This document shows positions 25,218 to 34,811 of a stretch of 64,000 nucleotides of DNA, one piece after another. Numbering within the stretch: the stretch's first letter is position 1; the number at the start of each line of letters is the position of its first letter. The notes below the pieces were generated by a model that was given only the letters and a program-made list of their open reading frames with translations, ran no database searches and was not told the DNA's origin. The translations under genes were made by a program, and so were the position numbers. The stretch spans positions 1 to 64,000 of the forward strand of contig CALABJ010000016.1 of assembly GCA_937885645.1 (NCBI GenBank), given 5' to 3'. The stretch is from RGIG4097 sp937885645 (GTDB lineage: Bacteria > Bacillota > Clostridia > Christensenellales > CAG-917).

Positions 25218-26557
25218 AACAACTCCTTTCGCGTGAGACAAACGAGGGTTTCGACGTGGCTTGTCTGCGGAAACATATCGTAGGGTTGCAAGGTTTCGAT
25301 ATTGTAGTGGGGCAACAATGCTTTCAAATCTCTTGCGAGGGTGGCAGGGTTGCAGGACACGTATATCACCTTGTCAAACTGACCTTTCACTATTGCTTCA
25401 AGCACTTCGGGAGTGCAACCTTTTCTGGGCGGGTCAAGGATGATGGCAGAGCCTTTGCCCTTTCGTCTTGCCATAAACTTGGTGGCGTCATCGCAGAGGC
25501 AATCAACTCTATGCTCAAAGCCCAGTTTGCTCATCAGTGCCTTTGCGTCGTCAACTGCTTCTTTGACGATTTCAACAGATACGATTTTGCAATTCAATCT
25601 TGATGCAAGTTCTGCTGTCAACAGTCCAACACCTGAGTACAACTCTACAAGTTCACCGCTGAAACCTTTGAGGTTGTCTGCAACAGATGAATAGATTGCG
25701 TCACGGACTGCGCCGTTGACTTGGAAGAAACTGACAGGTGACACCACGGCGGAAAACTTGCCAAGATTTTGTTCTCTCTCCTTGCCGTAAACAAGGACTG
25801 CACTGTCACCAAGAATAACGTTGGTATCCTTTTTGTTGGATGAGAGGTGGACTGTCACTTCCCCGAATTTTTCATCGAGGGCTTTGCCTAGTTCAGAAAG
25901 GTTTTTCACCTTGTCACCATTGATGACAAGGGTGACTGAAAGGTTGTCCAGCTTTCTTGCAACAAGGTGACGAAGAAGTCCAACGCCAGTATTCTCGTTA
26001 TACACAGAAAGTTTGTTTTCATTTGCCCACTTGGTGACAATCTCAATCAGTTCACTTGCCCACTCGCCGTGAAGGGCGCAGTGCTTCATTGACACGACTT
26101 TGTGGGTGCGTTTTTCATAAAATCCAACCACAACGTCACCAAGACCATTGATGCCAAAGGGCAATGAAAGTTTGTTTCTGTATCCCCATTCATTGAGGGA
26201 GATGACTGCGGGGACGTCATAGTCAAAGCCACCGTTTCTGCGTAGGCTACGCTCTACGCTTTCCCGCTTCAGTTCCAGTTGCATATCCTTTGACATATGT
26301 TGAAGATCACATCCACCGCACTTGCCAAAATAACAGCAACGGGGTTTTATCCGATCGTTTGAGGGGGATAAAACCTCAATCAGTTCACCAAAGGCGTAAT
26401 CCTTCTTGACATAGGAAAGGCGCACCCTCACCTTTTCGTGGGGTAATGCAAGGGGCACAAAGATGGGATAGGTGTCATATTTCACCACCCCTTCACCTGT
26501 GACACCAAGGTCTATGACCTCGCCTTCAATCACGTCGCCGACAAGAAGTTTTAGCAT
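25214..26557 (-). CDS. rlmD: 23S rRNA (uracil-C5)-methyltransferase, RlmD/RlmCD family
   Basis: SAM-dependent methylation of uracil in 23S rRNA. TRAM domain at residues 3-60, iron-sulfur cluster Cys in CCYFGKCGGC (C74/C75, C80, C83) with another at CALHG, SAM motifs ELYSGVGLLT and DPPRKGC, and the catalytic VSCNPATLARDL. 447 residues, normal. In Bacillota the single enzyme is often RlmCD, with both U747 and U1939 as targets; which applies here is not visible. The 3' end is a known integration hotspot and is duplicated downstream. Confidence 0.92.
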   Translation of the reverse strand: MLKLLVGDVIEGEVIDLGVTGEGVVKYDTYPIFVPLALPHEKVRVRLSYVKKDYAFGELIEVLSPSNDRIKPRCCYFGKCGGCDLQHMSKDMQLELKRESVERSLRRNGGFDYDVPAVISLNEWGYRNKLSLPFGINGLGDVVVGFYEKRTHKVVSMKHCALHGEWASELIEIVTKWANENKLSVYNENTGVGLLRHLVARKLDNLSVTLVINGDKVKNLSELGKALDEKFGEVTVHLSSNKKDTNVILGDSAVLVYGKEREQNLGKFSAVVSPVSFFQVNGAVRDAIYSSVADNLKGFSGELVELYSGVGLLTAELASRLNCKIVSVEIVKEAVDDAKALMSKLGFEHRVDCLCDDATKFMARRKGKGSAIILDPPRKGCTPEVLEAIVKGQFDKVIYVSCNPATLARDLKALLPHYNIETLQPYDMFPQTSHVETLVCLTRKELL

Positions 26558-27609
26558 TTCACTTTTCCTTTCAGTGCTTTTTTGTAGTTGTCAAGGAAGG
26601 TCTTTACACGGATGTGACCTTCAGTCAAGTCTATGCCCAAAGAGAGCATTTCATTTCGATACCAAGTCATGATTTTCAGCATATCCTGTCTTGCAGGTTT
26701 GAAGGGCAAACGAAGGACGTAGCAGTGCGAGTTGTTGAGCACGTTTTTGCCCACGTAGTAATCATTGCGCACTCCTGCTTTTGTCAATGCCTTTGAGAAG
26801 CGTTTTGCCTCTCCTGCGCAGAGGAAATCAAGTCCGCCACCATTATTGTAAGTGATGGGATAGTCCGCTGTGATGAAGTTGTAGGGGTCTGACTCACGAT
26901 AAAACTCCCACGCCCTAAATGCCTTTCTTGACAGCTTGCCTGAGTAATATCTGACGATAAGAAGGTGGGTGCAAGGGATACGATACATAACGTCAAAACT
27001 GAATGCACCACTGATGAAGATTTGTCTTGCGGGCTTCACCTTCACCTCAGGGAGACCAAGTTTTTTGCGGTATTCCTCGTTGACACTGGCAACGCCGAGA
27101 AGTGAGCCGAGATGTCCTCCCGAGCTGTCACCGGTGACGGTCACTTTGTCAAGGTCAAGGTTGTATGTGTCCTTGACTGTCTCAAGAAAATTGATGGCGT
27201 CAACCACGTCAATCAAGTGTTCAGGGAAAAATACCGCAGGAGATACTCTATGCTCAATGACGAAAACCACTGCCCCCATTGTTGCGTAGAGGCGTGCATA
27301 TCCGTCACGACGGTTGCGGTTGTGTATCATCCAGCCACCACCGGGAATATCTAGGACAACGGGGTGTTTGTCCAGTTTCAAGGTGGGGAGATAGACGTCC
27401 ATCACAAGGTCCTCGCCGTTTACTGATTTGTAAACAACGTCCTTCACCACTTTGATTTCATCGTTGAAAGGAGTCCTGCCATTGGGCACTGCTCTGCTTC
27501 CTTCAAAGACGTCGAAGACGTCTGCCATAAGTGGGTGACGGAACATTCCGTATTTTTTCCTGAACTCTTTGTTCAGTTGTCTTTCTTTTGCGCGTGTTGT
27601 CTTGTCCAT
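26551..27609 (-). CDS. Alpha/beta hydrolase, esterase (HSL-like)
   Basis: 352 residues from MDKTTRAKERQLN. PGGGW replaces the HGGG oxyanion motif, GDSSGG carries the nucleophile, and SHCYVLRLPFKPA is the likely catalytic His region. Resembles carboxylesterases of the hormone-sensitive lipase group; substrate unknown. I prefer 27609 to the upstream ATG at 27657, which would fall in the hairpin before the gene. The end overlaps the rlmD start by 7 bases, so they are cotranslated. Confidence 0.75.
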   Translation of the reverse strand: MDKTTRAKERQLNKEFRKKYGMFRHPLMADVFDVFEGSRAVPNGRTPFNDEIKVVKDVVYKSVNGEDLVMDVYLPTLKLDKHPVVLDIPGGGWMIHNRNRRDGYARLYATMGAVVFVIEHRVSPAVFFPEHLIDVVDAINFLETVKDTYNLDLDKVTVTGDSSGGHLGSLLGVASVNEEYRKKLGLPEVKVKPARQIFISGAFSFDVMYRIPCTHLLIVRYYSGKLSRKAFRAWEFYRESDPYNFITADYPITYNNGGGLDFLCAGEAKRFSKALTKAGVRNDYYVGKNVLNNSHCYVLRLPFKPARQDMLKIMTWYRNEMLSLGIDLTEGHIRVKTFLDNYKKALKGKVKC

Positions 27610-27630
27610 AATTTTCCGTGAAAGCCCTAG

Positions 27631-27654
27631 CTGGACGGCAAAAATGCCGTCCAG
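27631..27654. other. Perfect 9-bp hairpin in the esterase leader
   Basis: CTGGACGGC / GCCGTCCAG around a six-base loop, 22 bases before the esterase ATG and just after the pfp terminator. No T run follows in the minus direction; it may protect or regulate the esterase message. Confidence 0.6.
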
Positions 27655-27667
27655 CAATATTATTTTT

Positions 27668-27695
27668 CAAAAAGACGGCAACCGAAATTGCCGTC
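27668..27695 (-). terminator. Terminator after pfp
   Basis: Minus-strand GACGGCAA / TTGCCGTC stem followed by TTTTTG, directly past the pfp stop. Confidence 0.85.
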
Positions 27696-27704
27696 AGTCA
27701 ACTA

Positions 27705-28949
27705 TTACTTTTGTGCAAAGATTTTGCGGAGTTCTGCAAATCTGGGAAGACCATCTTCAAGGGGTGCTTTTGCATCGCCTTGGATGAGAGGAAGTGCATA
27801 CTTCACGTATTCTTCGCTGATGCCTGTGCCGTCATTGACAATCCAGTCAAGAGGAACTGTCTTTTCGGTGTTGGCTGCAAGTTCCAAAGGCATAAGGACG
27901 CAGTTGCACTTGTAAGTGCCGTCACTCATATCTCTTTCAAAGATGACCATCTTGTCTGTTTCGCCTTCACATGCGCTCTTCACTGCAAATGCACCTGCTG
28001 CAAATGCTTCTTCAACGTCGGTCTTTGATGCAAGGTGTGCGCCACAACGTTGCATAAGTGAAAGTTCGATAGGACGGACTTTGACATCAAGTCTTTCTTT
28101 GACGATTGCTGCAAGTTTTGCTGCAAGACCACCAAGTTGTGCATGGCCGAAACCGTCGTTTGAACCGATGTCGCTTTCACTGATGTATCTGCCTTCCTTG
28201 TTCTTGATACCTTCGCTGACGACTACGATGCACTTGTTGTTGTTGCGTTCGCATACGTGACGGACGTCATCAACAAACTTGTCCACGTCAAAGGGGACTT
28301 CGGGGAGATAGATAAGGTCTGCGCCGTGACCCTTGTGGCTTGCAAGTTCTGCTGCTGCGGTGAGCCAACCTGCGTTTCTGCCCATTGCTTCGATGATGCA
28401 GACACAACCATAGTTATAGACTGTTGCGTCAAGGCTGACTTCCATGACGGTGGTTGCGATATATTTTGCTGCACTTGCAAAGCCGGGGCAATGGTCTGTG
28501 CCGTAAAGGTCGTTGTCGATGGTCTTGGGCACGCCGATGACGTTGCAGTCATAACCCACTGATTGCATATATTTGCTGATCTTGTTGCAGGTGTCCATGC
28601 TATCGTTTCCGCCGTTGTAGAAGAAATAGCGGACGTTGTACTTTTTGAACACTTCAAGGATGCGCTTGTAGTCGGTGTCGTCCACGTCTGCATCTTTCAG
28701 CTTGTATCTTGCTGAGCCAAGTGCGCTTGAAGGGGTGTACTTCAAAAGTTCAAGTTCCTTAGGGTCTTCTTTGGACATATCAAAGAATCTTTCATTGAGT
28801 ATGCCAAGAATACCGTGCTCTGCGCCGTACACTGCTGTGATATTGCCTTGCTTCAATGCTTCGGTGAAAACACCTGCTGCACTGCTGTTGATGACGGAGG
28901 TAGGACCACCGCTTTGACCGAACATACATGCTCCAACCAAATTTTTCAT
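27705..28949 (-). CDS. pfp: PPi-dependent 6-phosphofructokinase
   Basis: Reversibly phosphorylates fructose-6-phosphate with pyrophosphate. N-terminal GACMFGQSGGPTSVINSS, GGNDS at 113-117 (the Asp after Asn in place of Gly is the PPi-type marker), PKTIDND at 141-147 carrying the catalytic Asp. 414 residues, usual for this type. It lies 68 bases downstream of the ATP-dependent pfkA on the same strand, so the cell has both enzymes; the PPi enzyme saves ATP and can run backwards. Confidence 0.92.
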   Translation of the reverse strand: MKNLVGACMFGQSGGPTSVINSSAAGVFTEALKQGNITAVYGAEHGILGILNERFFDMSKEDPKELELLKYTPSSALGSARYKLKDADVDDTDYKRILEVFKKYNVRYFFYNGGNDSMDTCNKISKYMQSVGYDCNVIGVPKTIDNDLYGTDHCPGFASAAKYIATTVMEVSLDATVYNYGCVCIIEAMGRNAGWLTAAAELASHKGHGADLIYLPEVPFDVDKFVDDVRHVCERNNNKCIVVVSEGIKNKEGRYISESDIGSNDGFGHAQLGGLAAKLAAIVKERLDVKVRPIELSLMQRCGAHLASKTDVEEAFAAGAFAVKSACEGETDKMVIFERDMSDGTYKCNCVLMPLELAANTEKTVPLDWIVNDGTGISEEYVKYALPLIQGDAKAPLEDGLPRFAELRKIFAQK

Positions 28950-29017
28950 TTTGTTTCTCCTGAGATATATTTTTTTTTATTTTTGTCTATTTGATAATGC
29001 TACGCATTATTTGTTGA

Positions 29018-29995
29018 TTACTTGCTGATCATTGTTGCGATGTCGTAAATCTTTTGATTGAACTTTTTGGGCACTTTCAGTGCTTCGCCGACAGACATAT
29101 CAATGATGTCGTTGCCGTTGACGCCAACAACGCGTCCGCTTTGACCTTCGTCAATGAGTTCAACTGCTCTCACTGCCATACGTGAAGCAAGCACTCTATC
29201 TGCCATTGCGGGATAGCCACCACGTTGCATATATGAAAGTGAAACGTGATTGACCCGTCTGCCTGTTGCTGCGCCCACCTTTTCAATGAGTTCGTCTTTT
29301 AAGTCATTTCTTGCTTCTGCAAGGACAATGATTGTTGAGGTCTTGCCCTTGTCAAAGCCCCTCTTGACGCTGTCTGCAATTGCATCCACGTCAACGGGCA
29401 CTTCACCAACGATGACGTATTCTGCTCCACCTGCAAGAGCGGAGTTGATGGCAATGTCACCACAGTGTCTGCCCATGACTTCAAGAATCATAATTCTGTC
29501 GTGGGAGGTGATTGTGTCACGGAGGCGCAAGATTGCGTCGATGACAGTGTTGCAAGCGGTGTCAAAACCGATGGTGAAATCGGTGTAGCCCATATCGTTG
29601 TCGATGGTTGCAGGGATGCCGATGACACGCATATCCGTCATTTTGTGGATGTCTTGAAGGCCTCTAAACGAGCCGTCACCGCCGATGACCACCAGATGAT
29701 TGCATCCACGTTTCAAAAGATTGTCCACTGCCTTTTTCATCACTTCGGGGTTGCAAAAGTCCTTGCTTCTGCCTGTGCGAAGGATAGTGCCACCTGTATG
29801 CACGCAGTTGGACACACTGCTGTATTGCATTTCAAAGATGTCGTCTTCAATAAGACCAACATAGCCACGTCTTACACCATAGACGGTGTAGCCTTGTGCC
29901 ATTGCATAGCGGACCACTGCACGGATGCAAGCATTCATACCTGATGCATCGCCACCGCTTGTGAGCACCGCAATTTTCTTGTTGTCGTATTCCAT
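29018..29995 (-). CDS. pfkA: ATP-dependent 6-phosphofructokinase
   Basis: Committed step of glycolysis. MEYDNKKIAVLTSGGDASG at the start, GGDGS at 105-109 (ATP-type Gly), TIDND at 130-134 with the catalytic base, and GFDTACNT. 325 residues, normal. I chose 29995 over an ATG 19 codons upstream because GGAGACAACT stands just before. Promoter at 30038-30066. Followed by pfp. Confidence 0.94.
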   Translation of the reverse strand: MEYDNKKIAVLTSGGDASGMNACIRAVVRYAMAQGYTVYGVRRGYVGLIEDDIFEMQYSSVSNCVHTGGTILRTGRSKDFCNPEVMKKAVDNLLKRGCNHLVVIGGDGSFRGLQDIHKMTDMRVIGIPATIDNDMGYTDFTIGFDTACNTVIDAILRLRDTITSHDRIMILEVMGRHCGDIAINSALAGGAEYVIVGEVPVDVDAIADSVKRGFDKGKTSTIIVLAEARNDLKDELIEKVGAATGRRVNHVSLSYMQRGGYPAMADRVLASRMAVRAVELIDEGQSGRVVGVNGNDIIDMSVGEALKVPKKFNQKIYDIATMISK

Positions 29996-30037
29996 AGTTG
30001 TCTCCATTGTGGGCACATACTCCCACCATAATATCTT

Positions 30038-30066
30038 TGTATAGTTTAGCACACTATCTCTTGCAA
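30038..30066 (-). promoter_or_regulatory. pfkA promoter
   Basis: Minus-strand TTGCAA (30066-30061), 17 bases, TATACA (30043-30038), 42 bases before the pfkA start. Confidence 0.7.
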
Positions 30067-30125
30067 TGCAAGAGAAAATAATTTTTGGTGGATTTGTAAA
30101 GATTCAGCCGTTTGCTTTGCAAACG

Positions 30126-30158
30126 AAAAAAAAGAGCAAAGCCAGTTGGACTTTGCTC
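30126..30158 (-). terminator. Terminator after dnaE
   Basis: Minus-strand GAGCAAAG / CTTTGCTC around a nine-base loop, followed by T8. Confidence 0.88.
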
Positions 30159-30191
30159 CTTTTCAACTGAAAATACTTTGTTAGAATGCCG

Positions 30192-33100
30192 TTATTTCTT
30201 CACGTACTTCACTCTTTCCTCTCCTACGATGTTGGCAATACGCTTCAAAAGTTCATCGCAAATTTCAACCTTCATAGGATACGCCATAAGCATAGATTTG
30301 CCGTCACGCTTCACTTGTGCTTGGACGGGAGTGTCTCCCGGGAACATTGTAAGCACCCCTGCCACCAACTTTTGCTCGGTGAGGTTGCTTATGAGGACGT
30401 AAAGGATTCCGCTTCTTGTTGCAGAGGTTTCCTTTTGGTTGTTTTGCCAGACCTCGATTCTGTCCACGTTGACTTTGGGGTCGGACTCGTCACGGAGGTC
30501 AATGCGACCATACACCTTGACAGGTGCGTCGGTGTCAAGGAGTGCGCCGTATTGGTCGTATGCTCTTGCATACATGCTGAATGAGATTGCGCCCATCTTG
30601 TCTTCAAGAGTGCCCACTGCAAATTTTTGTCCGTTGTTTTTGGACATTTTCTTCTCATAAGAAGAAACTATACAGCCAAGGCTCACTTGCTTGCCACTCC
30701 AAGAGGTGTCAACCTTCATTTGTTGCTCGTCTTCAACCTCTTCGTCATCATAGGTGTTTTCGGCACTATCTTCAGCATAATAAATCATGCTAGTGTCAAA
30801 GTTGAATTCCCCTTTTCTTGCCTTGTAGTCGTCAAGAGGGTGTCCGCTGACGTACATGCCAAGGACTTCCTTTTCACCTGCAAGAAGTTGTTGTTTGGGA
30901 TATTCGTCAAGCTCGGTGTATTGGACGCTGACGTCTTCAACCAACTCGTCAAAGAGGCTCATTTGACCGGTCATACTGCTCTTTTTGTCGTTGGCGACCG
31001 TTGCCATAATGCGCTCGTATGATGCCATAAGGGTGGCTCTTGTCTTGCCAAAGCAGTCCATTGCGCCCCCCTTGATAAGGCTTTCCACCATACGCTTGTT
31101 GATTTGACCTGAGCATCTTTCAATGAAATCCTTGATGTCCTTGAAAGGTCCTTTTTGTCTTTCGGTGAGGACGTATTCCATAGCCTGCTCGCCCACGTTC
31201 TTTATGCCCATAAGACCATAACGGACGTTGCCGTCTTCAATGGAGAAAACCTTCTTTGAGCGGTTGATGTCAGGTGCCATAATCTTGACACCTTGACGGC
31301 GCAAGTAGTTGACATAGTGACGGAGTTCGTCTGAATTTGTAATGCGGTTGTTGATGACTGCCACCATCAAATAAGTGGGATAATAGCACTTGAGATAAGC
31401 AGTTTGATAGGTGAGGAAGGTGTATGCCGCTGCGTGTGACTTATTAAAAGCGTAGCTTGCAAACTTCAAAATCTGCTCAAAGAGGTGGTTTGCCACACTT
31501 TCTTCCATGCCGTTTGCCACTGCACCGGGGACGTATTTCTTTGTCTTATCTCCGTCAAGAATACCGCCGTGCAAGAAGATTTCTCTTTGCTTTTCAAGTT
31601 TTTTCAAATCCTTCTTTGCGATGCCACGTCTCATAATGTCCGCACCACCGAAGGAGTAGCCTGCCACCTTTTGTGCAATCTGCATAACCTGCTCTTGATA
31701 GACGATACAGCCGTAAGTCACTTCAAGCACTTCTTTTAGAAGTGGGTGGGCATATTCCACCTTGTCGGGGTTCTTTTTGCCCTTCAAGAAGTCGTCAAGG
31801 AATTGCATAGGACCGGGACGATACATTGAGATGCCTGCCATGACGTCTTCAAGGCAAGAGGGTTGCAGTTGATTCATAAACTTGGTCATGCCACCGCTTT
31901 CAAGCTGGAACACTGCAACACAGTCACCAGATGAAATCAACTCGTACACTTTGGGGTCTTCATAGCCCAGTTTGTGGAAGTCAATATCAACGCCCTTGTC
32001 TTCCTTGATATATTTGATTGCTTCGCTTATGTCGGTCAGGGTTTTAAGACCCAAAAAGTCCATTTTGAGGAGGCCAAGACGCTCAATCATAACCTTGTCG
32101 TATTGAGTGGTTATGTCGTCGCCGTTTCTTGAAAGTGCCACGTGCTCCACAATAGGCTCACCGCAGATGACAACACCTGCCGCGTGCTCACTGGTCTGTC
32201 GAGGCATACCTTCAAGGCGCATTGCAACGTCAATTATTTCTCTTGCTTGAGGGTTGGTTTCATAGAGGATTTTGAAGTCCTCTGAATAGCAATCCGTGCC
32301 GGGAGTCAAGCACATTTTCAGCATAACCTTTCCGCCAGGGATCGTCTTTGCCCAGTTGTTGGAATCGTTGTAAGATATGTTATATACGCGGGCGACATCC
32401 TTGAATGCTGCCTTTGCACTCATTGTTGAATATGCAATGATTTGTGACACGTTGTCTGCGCCGTACTTGTCAACACAGTAGTCGATGATTTCAGGTCTGC
32501 GGACAAAGCAGAAGTCAATATCAAAGTCGGGCATTGAAACTCTTTCTTTTGAAAGAAATCTTTCAAAAAGAAGGTTGTATTTCAAGGGGTCAACATCTGT
32601 GATACCAATGGCGTATGCAACGATTGAGCCAACACCACTACCACGGCCGGGGCCTACGGGTATGCCCTTTTGTTGAGCTGCATGGACGTAGTCCCACACG
32701 ATGAGGAAGTAGTCGTTGAAACCGCACTCGTCAATGACACTGAGCTCATAGTTCAGTCTTTCTGCGATTTCAGGAGTGATTTCATCATATCTAGTCTTGA
32801 TTTTTTCCCAAGCAATGTCGTGGAGATATTGCTTTGTATCCCTATCCCCCATATCCTCGTTGGTGTATTTAGGGATATAGTTTGTGCCTGCGTCAACAAC
32901 GTAGTAGTCACCGTCAACCTTGTCTGCGATTTCAACGGTGTTGTCAAGGGCTTCGGGACACCATTCAAACAACTCACTCATCTCGTCATAGTCCTTGAGA
33001 TAGAAGCTGTCGTTTTCAAATCTTGCCTTGTTTACTTCGTCCTTTTTGCAACCGAGGTTGATGCACTCCATTGTGTCTTGGATGTCAGCATCCGCCTTTT

Positions 33101-33782
33101 CAATGTAGTGGACGTCGTTGGTTGCCACAACCTTGACACCTATATCCTTTGCCAACTTGTAAAGTAGAGGCAACACTTTCTTTTCTTCAGGGATTGCGTG
33201 GTCTTGAAGCTCAATGTAGAAGTCGCCTTCATCAAACATTGCTTTCATCTTGAGAGCGTAGTTTTTTGCTCCCTCATAGTCGCCGTGAAGAAGATGACGA
33301 GGGATTGCACCTGCAAGACAAGCGGTGCAACAAATGAGGCCTTCACTATGCTTTGCAAGAAGGTCAAGGTCAATACGAGGCTTGCCGTAAAATCCGTCCA
33401 CAAAAGAGGCTGAAGACAACTTCATCAGGTTTTTATAACCAGTCATATTTTTGGCAAGGAGGACAAGGTGATAGTTTTTGTAGAGCACGTCCGCATTTTT
33501 GACGTACATATCGTCTGCAACGTAAAACTCACTGCCGATGATAGGCTTGATTCCGTTTTTGCGCATTGTTTCAACAAAAACGTGCACGCCATACATATTG
33601 CCGTGGTCGGTGATTGCGACAGCGTCCATACCCTTTGCTTTGACTGCCTCTGCAAGGGGATATGCGGTCACTGATTTAAGCTTGCCTTCGTCGTCCTTTT
33701 TGAAGACTTGATGGGTGAGTCTGACTGCCCCGTCAAGCAAACTATATTCACTGTGAAGATGAAGGTGAACAAATTTTCCCAT
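30192..33782 (-). CDS. dnaE: DNA polymerase III alpha subunit, DnaE type
   Basis: Replicative or lagging-strand DNA polymerase. PHP domain at the N-terminus (HLHLHSEYSLLDGA, AITDHGNMYG), polymerase core with catalytic aspartates in PDFDIDF (418-424) and GPGRGSGVGS, a helix-hairpin-helix region (SGQINKRMVESLIKGGAMD), and an OB fold near the end (SLGCIVSSYEKKMSKN). 1196 residues. Bacillota normally also carry PolC, which is not in this window, so DnaE may handle primer extension. GGAGAG before the ATG. Followed by a strong terminator. Confidence 0.95.
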   Translation of the reverse strand: MGKFVHLHLHSEYSLLDGAVRLTHQVFKKDDEGKLKSVTAYPLAEAVKAKGMDAVAITDHGNMYGVHVFVETMRKNGIKPIIGSEFYVADDMYVKNADVLYKNYHLVLLAKNMTGYKNLMKLSSASFVDGFYGKPRIDLDLLAKHSEGLICCTACLAGAIPRHLLHGDYEGAKNYALKMKAMFDEGDFYIELQDHAIPEEKKVLPLLYKLAKDIGVKVVATNDVHYIEKADADIQDTMECINLGCKKDEVNKARFENDSFYLKDYDEMSELFEWCPEALDNTVEIADKVDGDYYVVDAGTNYIPKYTNEDMGDRDTKQYLHDIAWEKIKTRYDEITPEIAERLNYELSVIDECGFNDYFLIVWDYVHAAQQKGIPVGPGRGSGVGSIVAYAIGITDVDPLKYNLLFERFLSKERVSMPDFDIDFCFVRRPEIIDYCVDKYGADNVSQIIAYSTMSAKAAFKDVARVYNISYNDSNNWAKTIPGGKVMLKMCLTPGTDCYSEDFKILYETNPQAREIIDVAMRLEGMPRQTSEHAAGVVICGEPIVEHVALSRNGDDITTQYDKVMIERLGLLKMDFLGLKTLTDISEAIKYIKEDKGVDIDFHKLGYEDPKVYELISSGDCVAVFQLESGGMTKFMNQLQPSCLEDVMAGISMYRPGPMQFLDDFLKGKKNPDKVEYAHPLLKEVLEVTYGCIVYQEQVMQIAQKVAGYSFGGADIMRRGIAKKDLKKLEKQREIFLHGGILDGDKTKKYVPGAVANGMEESVANHLFEQILKFASYAFNKSHAAAYTFLTYQTAYLKCYYPTYLMVAVINNRITNSDELRHYVNYLRRQGVKIMAPDINRSKKVFSIEDGNVRYGLMGIKNVGEQAMEYVLTERQKGPFKDIKDFIERCSGQINKRMVESLIKGGAMDCFGKTRATLMASYERIMATVANDKKSSMTGQMSLFDELVEDVSVQYTELDEYPKQQLLAGEKEVLGMYVSGHPLDDYKARKGEFNFDTSMIYYAEDSAENTYDDEEVEDEQQMKVDTSWSGKQVSLGCIVSSYEKKMSKNNGQKFAVGTLEDKMGAISFSMYARAYDQYGALLDTDAPVKVYGRIDLRDESDPKVNVDRIEVWQNNQKETSATRSGILYVLISNLTEQKLVAGVLTMFPGDTPVQAQVKRDGKSMLMAYPMKVEICDELLKRIANIVGEERVKYVKK

Positions 33783-33842
33783 TTTTCTCTCCGTATGCCA
33801 AATGAAGTTTTATCTTGTCGTTTCGTATTGTTAAAGTGTCGA

Positions 33843-34811
33843 TTATGCGTTTTGGATTTCCTCTGCCATTTCCACCAGCTTGCGCAGTCTATGGTTCAAA
33901 CAACTCTTGCTGACACCAAGGATTTCCGCCATTTCTTCGTATGAAGCTTGTTGAAATTCCATACGTATTCTTGCGGTTTCTTGAAGGGCGGGAGGCAATG
34001 TTTCAAGGCCTACACTGTCCTCAATTATGCCTATTGCAAGAAGGTGTTTTGAGGCGGCAACGTAGGTCTTGTCAAGGTTGGCGGTTTCGCAGATGACGGC
34101 ACGATTCAGTGCGTTTGCGGTTTCTCTTTCGTCAATGATTCTGCGCAGTGCCATAACACATTCACCAAGGCCAAGCAAGGACAAAATCTTGACGATTTCT
34201 TCCTTGTCCTTGACATAGACAAGCCACATATTGCCCCTTTCATTTATCTTTGCGCTGACGCCCAGTGATGCCAAAAGTCCGTTGACACTGAGGGCGGTTT
34301 CTTCGTCTTCAAGACGGAATTCAAAGTGATAGCCGTCCTTCTTTTCCTCGTCACCTGTTGAGGGCACGTATATACCACCTGAGGCAAGGAAAAGACCTTT
34401 AAGATAAGTGACTGCAAGGGAGTATTCCTTTCTGAATTTTTCAGGCACGTCCAACTCAAATCCACCAAACTCCTCGCTGATGAGGCCGGTGTCCAAAAGC
34501 ACTTGCTGGGTGAATCCTGTCTGCACTGCCACTGAAAATGCTCTCTCACCCTTTTTAGGGCCTGACTTGATTTCGTCACAAGAGATTTCAAATTCTGTAG
34601 GGTATATGCTCTTCAAGGTGTCCACAAGATACATTGCAACTGCGTAGGTGTCAACGGACATAACAAGGTTGACGCGCTTCTTGTTTATGGTGATGACGCC
34701 TGCGTTTTTTGCTATGGCTGAAATCAGTGCAAAAGCACTGTCTGTGTCTTCTATGGGGGTCATGATGATTTCATCAACAACCGCGCTTCTAAATGAGTTG
34801 TGTTCAGTCAT
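33843..34811 (-). CDS. whiA: Sporulation/cell-division regulator WhiA
   Basis: 322 residues: N-terminal LAGLIDADG-like domain lacking the nuclease acids (LKGLFLASGGIYVPS) and a C-terminal HTH (YEEMAEILGVSKSCLNHRLRKLVEMA). WhiA influences septation and chromosome segregation in Bacillota. It overlaps the preceding PHP gene by 8 bases. The usual rapZ and yvcK between murB and whiA are absent; a PHP phosphoesterase takes their place. Confidence 0.93.
   Translation of the reverse strand: MTEHNSFRSAVVDEIIMTPIEDTDSAFALISAIAKNAGVITINKKRVNLVMSVDTYAVAMYLVDTLKSIYPTEFEISCDEIKSGPKKGERAFSVAVQTGFTQQVLLDTGLISEEFGGFELDVPEKFRKEYSLAVTYLKGLFLASGGIYVPSTGDEEKKDGYHFEFRLEDEETALSVNGLLASLGVSAKINERGNMWLVYVKDKEEIVKILSLLGLGECVMALRRIIDERETANALNRAVICETANLDKTYVAASKHLLAIGIIEDSVGLETLPPALQETARIRMEFQQASYEEMAEILGVSKSCLNHRLRKLVEMAEEIQNA

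Noticed and set aside
33843..34811. Homing endonuclease
   Set aside because: The LAGLIDADG-like domain belongs to WhiA, together with its C-terminal HTH and the murB context.
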